Positions 31,278 to 33,174 of a DNA stretch of 33,174 nucleotides are shown in pieces. The first letter of the stretch is position 1. Each line of letters opens with the position of its first letter. The DNA is taken from positions 1 to 33,174 of the forward strand of contig JAKAOH010000017.1 of the NCBI GenBank assembly GCA_021812285.1, in the 5' to 3' direction. Origin of the DNA: Acidobacteriota bacterium (GTDB lineage Bacteria > Acidobacteriota > Terriglobia > Acidiferrales > UBA7541). Under the pieces are notes generated by a model. It saw nothing but the letters and a program-made list of their open reading frames with translations. It was not told the DNA's origin and did not search any database. Both the position numbers and the translations under genes were made by a program.

Positions 31278-31711
31278 GCTTTGGCGTCGTCGACGATGGC
31301 GATGACGATGCGTTGCACTTGAGCCGAGAGCGCCTCGACTCCTGCTTCCGGGTAAAAACTGGCGATGACCTCCGGCAGCAGCGTGCTCATGTACGTCCGG
31401 CCGCGATCCACGTAGACGGTGATGGGGCAGGGCAGCATGAGGGATGTCTTGATCTCTTTTTGCAGGACCTCGCTGGCGAAGCGCGCGTTACAGATTTCGA
31501 TGATTTTCATGGGGTCGCGCGGATAGCCTTTTTCGGCCAGCGTCGCGGCTACGTCGTGAACGTGGAGAACGCGAAAGCCGTGCGCCGTGGCTGCCAGCTC
31601 GACCGCCTTGACTGCTGCGTCGAACGGTTTGGTGGTCTCCACCGTATACTCGATCGGTTTGTTCGTGCTACTGGTCCCCTTTTGTGGCACAAAAATCCCC
31701 CGTGCTTTCAT
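31274..31711 (-). CDS. DUF302 domain protein
   Basis: A 145-residue protein, almost all one DUF302 domain: YTVETTKPFDAAVKAVELAA, then HGFRVLHVHDVAATLAEKG, KIIEICNARFASEVLQ and LMLPCPITVYVDRGRTYMSTLLP. The Cys in EICN and in LPCP are the usual conserved positions. The biochemical function of the family is not established; members occur alone or next to stress and redox genes. It converges on prfB, and the two stop codons overlap by four bases, so there is no terminator between them. The ATG at 31711 has only a weak upstream GAAAG. Confidence 0.85.
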   Translation of the reverse strand: MKARGIFVPQKGTSSTNKPIEYTVETTKPFDAAVKAVELAATAHGFRVLHVHDVAATLAEKGYPRDPMKIIEICNARFASEVLQKEIKTSLMLPCPITVYVDRGRTYMSTLLPEVIASFYPEAGVEALSAQVQRIVIAIVDDAKA

Positions 31712-32027
31712 GGACTTTCAAGCAAGAAGGCTGCCAATTCGAAAACCTCTCGTTTGCGGCAAATGATGGCGTGAAAATGATGCTTACGGGCGGGAGGGAT
31801 TCCGCGAAGACGCGGACGAGTGAGTGAGGAAGCGCGATTTGCCGCCGCGCGCGGGGGAAATGACGCACGACCGGAATGGGTGCTGGGCCGGGAAGAGAAG
31901 TGCTCTTTCGAGAAAATGGCGACGCCTTCTTCCTTGGCGGAATCACCGCGGGGGCGTTTTGAAGCTCGCCTTTCGGCCCGTGTTTTTCGCCATTCGCGCT
32001 GCTTCCAAGCCCTTTTGCCGCAACGCG
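31712..32027. other. intergenic region with no recognised gene
   Basis: About 316 bases between the divergent DUF302 gene and the metK promoter. Short open frames exist on both strands, but they lack ribosome-binding sites and family resemblance. I see no RNA gene, repeat or clear promoter for the DUF302 gene. Confidence 0.5.
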
Positions 32028-32057
32028 TTGACACTCCCGGAACCCGTGTGCTAGTTT
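32028..32057 (+). promoter_or_regulatory. promoter of metK
   Basis: TTGACA (32028-32033) is a perfect -35, followed by an 18-base spacer and TAGTTT (32052-32057). The predicted start near 32064 gives a leader of about 72 bases. Confidence 0.5.
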
Positions 32058-32073
32058 GAGTTTTCTTGATTTG

Positions 32074-32130
32074 CGCTTCCGCACAAAGCGGGTGTGGCCC
32101 GGACCAAAGTCCGTAGCAAACCCAAGGAGG
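32074..32130 (+). promoter_or_regulatory. possibly structured metK leader
   Basis: Within the leader, CGCTT/AAGCG (32074-32078 with 32086-32090) and CGGAC/GTCCG (32100-32104 with 32109-32113) can form two small stems, and GGGT (32090-32093) can pair with ACCC (32120-32123), directly next to the AAGGAGG site at 32124-32130. The arrangement could let ligand or protein binding control ribosome access. I cannot match it to any SAM riboswitch class that I know. Confidence 0.3.
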
Positions 32131-32136
32131 ATCAGC

Positions 32137-33174
32137 TTGGCTTCCAGCCCCAAGAACTATCTTTTTACGTCGGAATCGGTGACGGAAGGCCACCCCGATA
32201 AAATTGCCGACCAGATTTCCGACGGCGTACTCGACGCCGTGATGCAGGACGATCCTGCGGGCCGCGTGGCCTGCGAAACGCTCGTGACCACAGGCTTGGT
32301 CGTGGTCGCTGGCGAAATCACCACCTGCTGCCATCTGGATTACTCCGACATCGCCCGCAACGTGATTCGCGACGTCGGCTATACGCGCGCGAAATTTGGT
32401 TTCGACGCCGATACCTGCGCGGTGGTCTCGGCGGTGAAGCGCCAATCTCCTGATATCGCCATGGGCGTGGATACCGGCGGCGCGGGAGACCAGGGTTTGA
32501 TGTTCGGCTACGCCTGCGACGAAACCGAAGAGCTCATGCCCATGCCGATCATGTTGGCCCACCGGCTCACGCGGCGGCTTTCCGAGGTTCGCCGCAGCGG
32601 CGTGGTCGGTTTCCTTCGCCCTGACGGCAAATCCCAAGTGACGGTTCAATACGTGGATGGGCGCCCGGCCCGCGTGGATACCGTGGTCGTTTCCTCGCAG
32701 CATTCCGATAGCGTTTCGAATCGCGACCTTCACGACGCCATCCTCTACGAAGTGATTCGCCCGATGATTCCCGAAAGCATGATGGACGATCGGACGAAAG
32801 TCCTGATCAATCCCACCGGGCGTTTCGTCATCGGCGGGCCGATGGGCGACGCCGGCGTTACGGGACGCAAAATCATCGTGGATACCTACGGCGGCTACGC
32901 GCGGCACGGCGGCGGCGCTCTTTCGGGCAAGGATCCGACCAAGGTGGACCGTTCCGCCTGCTACATGGCACGGTACGTGGCGAAGAACCTGGTGGCAGCG
33001 GGCGTGGCTAGGCGAGCGGAAGTCCAGTTGGCCTACGCGATCGGCGTCGCCGAGCCCGTTTCCGTCATGGTGGACACTTTCGAGACCGGAGTCGTTCCCG
33101 ACGAGCAGCTCACCGACATCGTGCGTTCCGTTTTCTCTCTGACTCCCCGCAGCATCATCGAATCGCTCGATTTG
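32137..33174 (+). CDS. metK: S-adenosylmethionine synthetase, C-terminus cut by the window edge
   Basis: 346 codons are present of a family usually 380-400 residues long. The start is TTG at 32137, six bases after a perfect AAGGAGG; no ATG fits. The N-terminus carries the [20 protein letters not shown] segment with the ATP/methionine-binding residues. GAGDQG is at 115-120 and [17 protein letters not shown] at 258-274, both MetK signatures. The enzyme makes S-adenosylmethionine from methionine and ATP in the cytoplasm. A TTG start for an essential gene suggests deliberately tuned translation, which fits the structured leader. No neighbour to the right is visible. Confidence 0.96.
   Translation, partial: MASSPKNYLFTSESVTEGHPDKIADQISDGVLDAVMQDDPAGRVACETLVTTGLVVVAGEITTCCHLDYSDIARNVIRDVGYTRAKFGFDADTCAVVSAVKRQSPDIAMGVDTGGAGDQGLMFGYACDETEELMPMPIMLAHRLTRRLSEVRRSGVVGFLRPDGKSQVTVQYVDGRPARVDTVVVSSQHSDSVSNRDLHDAILYEVIRPMIPESMMDDRTKVLINPTGRFVIGGPMGDAGVTGRKIIVDTYGGYARHGGGALSGKDPTKVDRSACYMARYVAKNLVAAGVARRAEVQLAYAIGVAEPVSVMVDTFETGVVPDEQLTDIVRSVFSLTPRSIIESLDL

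Noticed and set aside
31820-32059. A 79-codon plus-strand frame between DUF302 and metK
   Set aside because: GTG start, no ribosome-binding site, composition unlike neighbours, and it runs through the predicted metK promoter.
32064-32136. A known SAM-I or SAM-II riboswitch before metK
   Set aside because: I could not match the conserved cores of these classes by eye; only small stems are visible, so I report it as an unassigned leader.
31708-32907. A 399-codon minus-strand frame across the metK region
   Set aside because: Most of it is antisense to clear metK sequence and it has no recognisable motifs.
1-33174. CRISPR array, insertion sequence, prophage or integron
   Set aside because: No regularly spaced direct repeats, transposase, integrase or phage structural gene was seen; the only repetitive feature is the protein-level duplication of the Tad-type cassettes.

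Overview
This is a GC-rich chromosomal window from a diderm (Gram-negative-type) bacterium. It encodes apolipoprotein N-acyltransferase, an OmpA-type lipoprotein and a bifunctional class A penicillin-binding protein. The gene content (ECF sigma/anti-sigma pair, TadE/TadG-type pseudopilin arrays, a prolyl-tRNA synthetase with a C-terminal zinc domain, glycolate oxidase genes) fits Acidobacteriota, but that placement is an inference and no rRNA gene is present to test it. I see no tRNA, rRNA, CRISPR array, insertion sequence or prophage. The window reads as host chromosome.

Layout. At 1-191 (-) is the N-terminus of acetyl-CoA synthetase. At 400-2728 (+) are an ECF sigma factor, its overlapping anti-sigma factor and a secreted protein, followed by a small cupin and a four-helix membrane protein (to 3823). 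From 12499 down to 3877 (-) runs a glycolate-utilisation operon: a divergent transketolase-type thiamine-diphosphate enzyme, a GlcG/HbpS protein, glycerate 2-kinase, then glcD, glcE and glcF. Prolyl-tRNA synthetase is divergent from it (12671-14122, +). Next on the + strand come an OmpA-type lipoprotein, a class A PBP and a TPR protein (14302-18839).

From 19140 to 25378 is the most unusual region: two complete tandem cassettes of TadE-like, TadE-like and TadG-like genes, followed by a truncated third TadG-like gene. No Tad ATPase, secretin or prepilin peptidase gene lies in the window. The right end is housekeeping: nfeD, a slipin/SPFH gene and a SPOR protein in one operon; lnt; prfB with the classic programmed +1 frameshift; a convergent DUF302 gene; and metK (TTG start, cut by the window edge) behind a possibly structured leader.

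How the genes work together. GlcDEF would oxidise glycolate to glyoxylate, and glycerate kinase would return the C3 product to glycolysis as 2-phosphoglycerate. No glyoxylate carboligase or tartronate semialdehyde reductase is linked, and the position a carboligation enzyme might occupy is filled by the transketolase-like protein with an altered cofactor motif. The Tad-type cassettes look like a surface-fibre or pseudopilus accessory set that has grown and decayed by tandem duplication. Several start sites (glcD, nfeD, the PBP gene, the second tadE cassette) lie only about 3-8 nt behind a predicted transcription start, which suggests leaderless translation is used in this genome.
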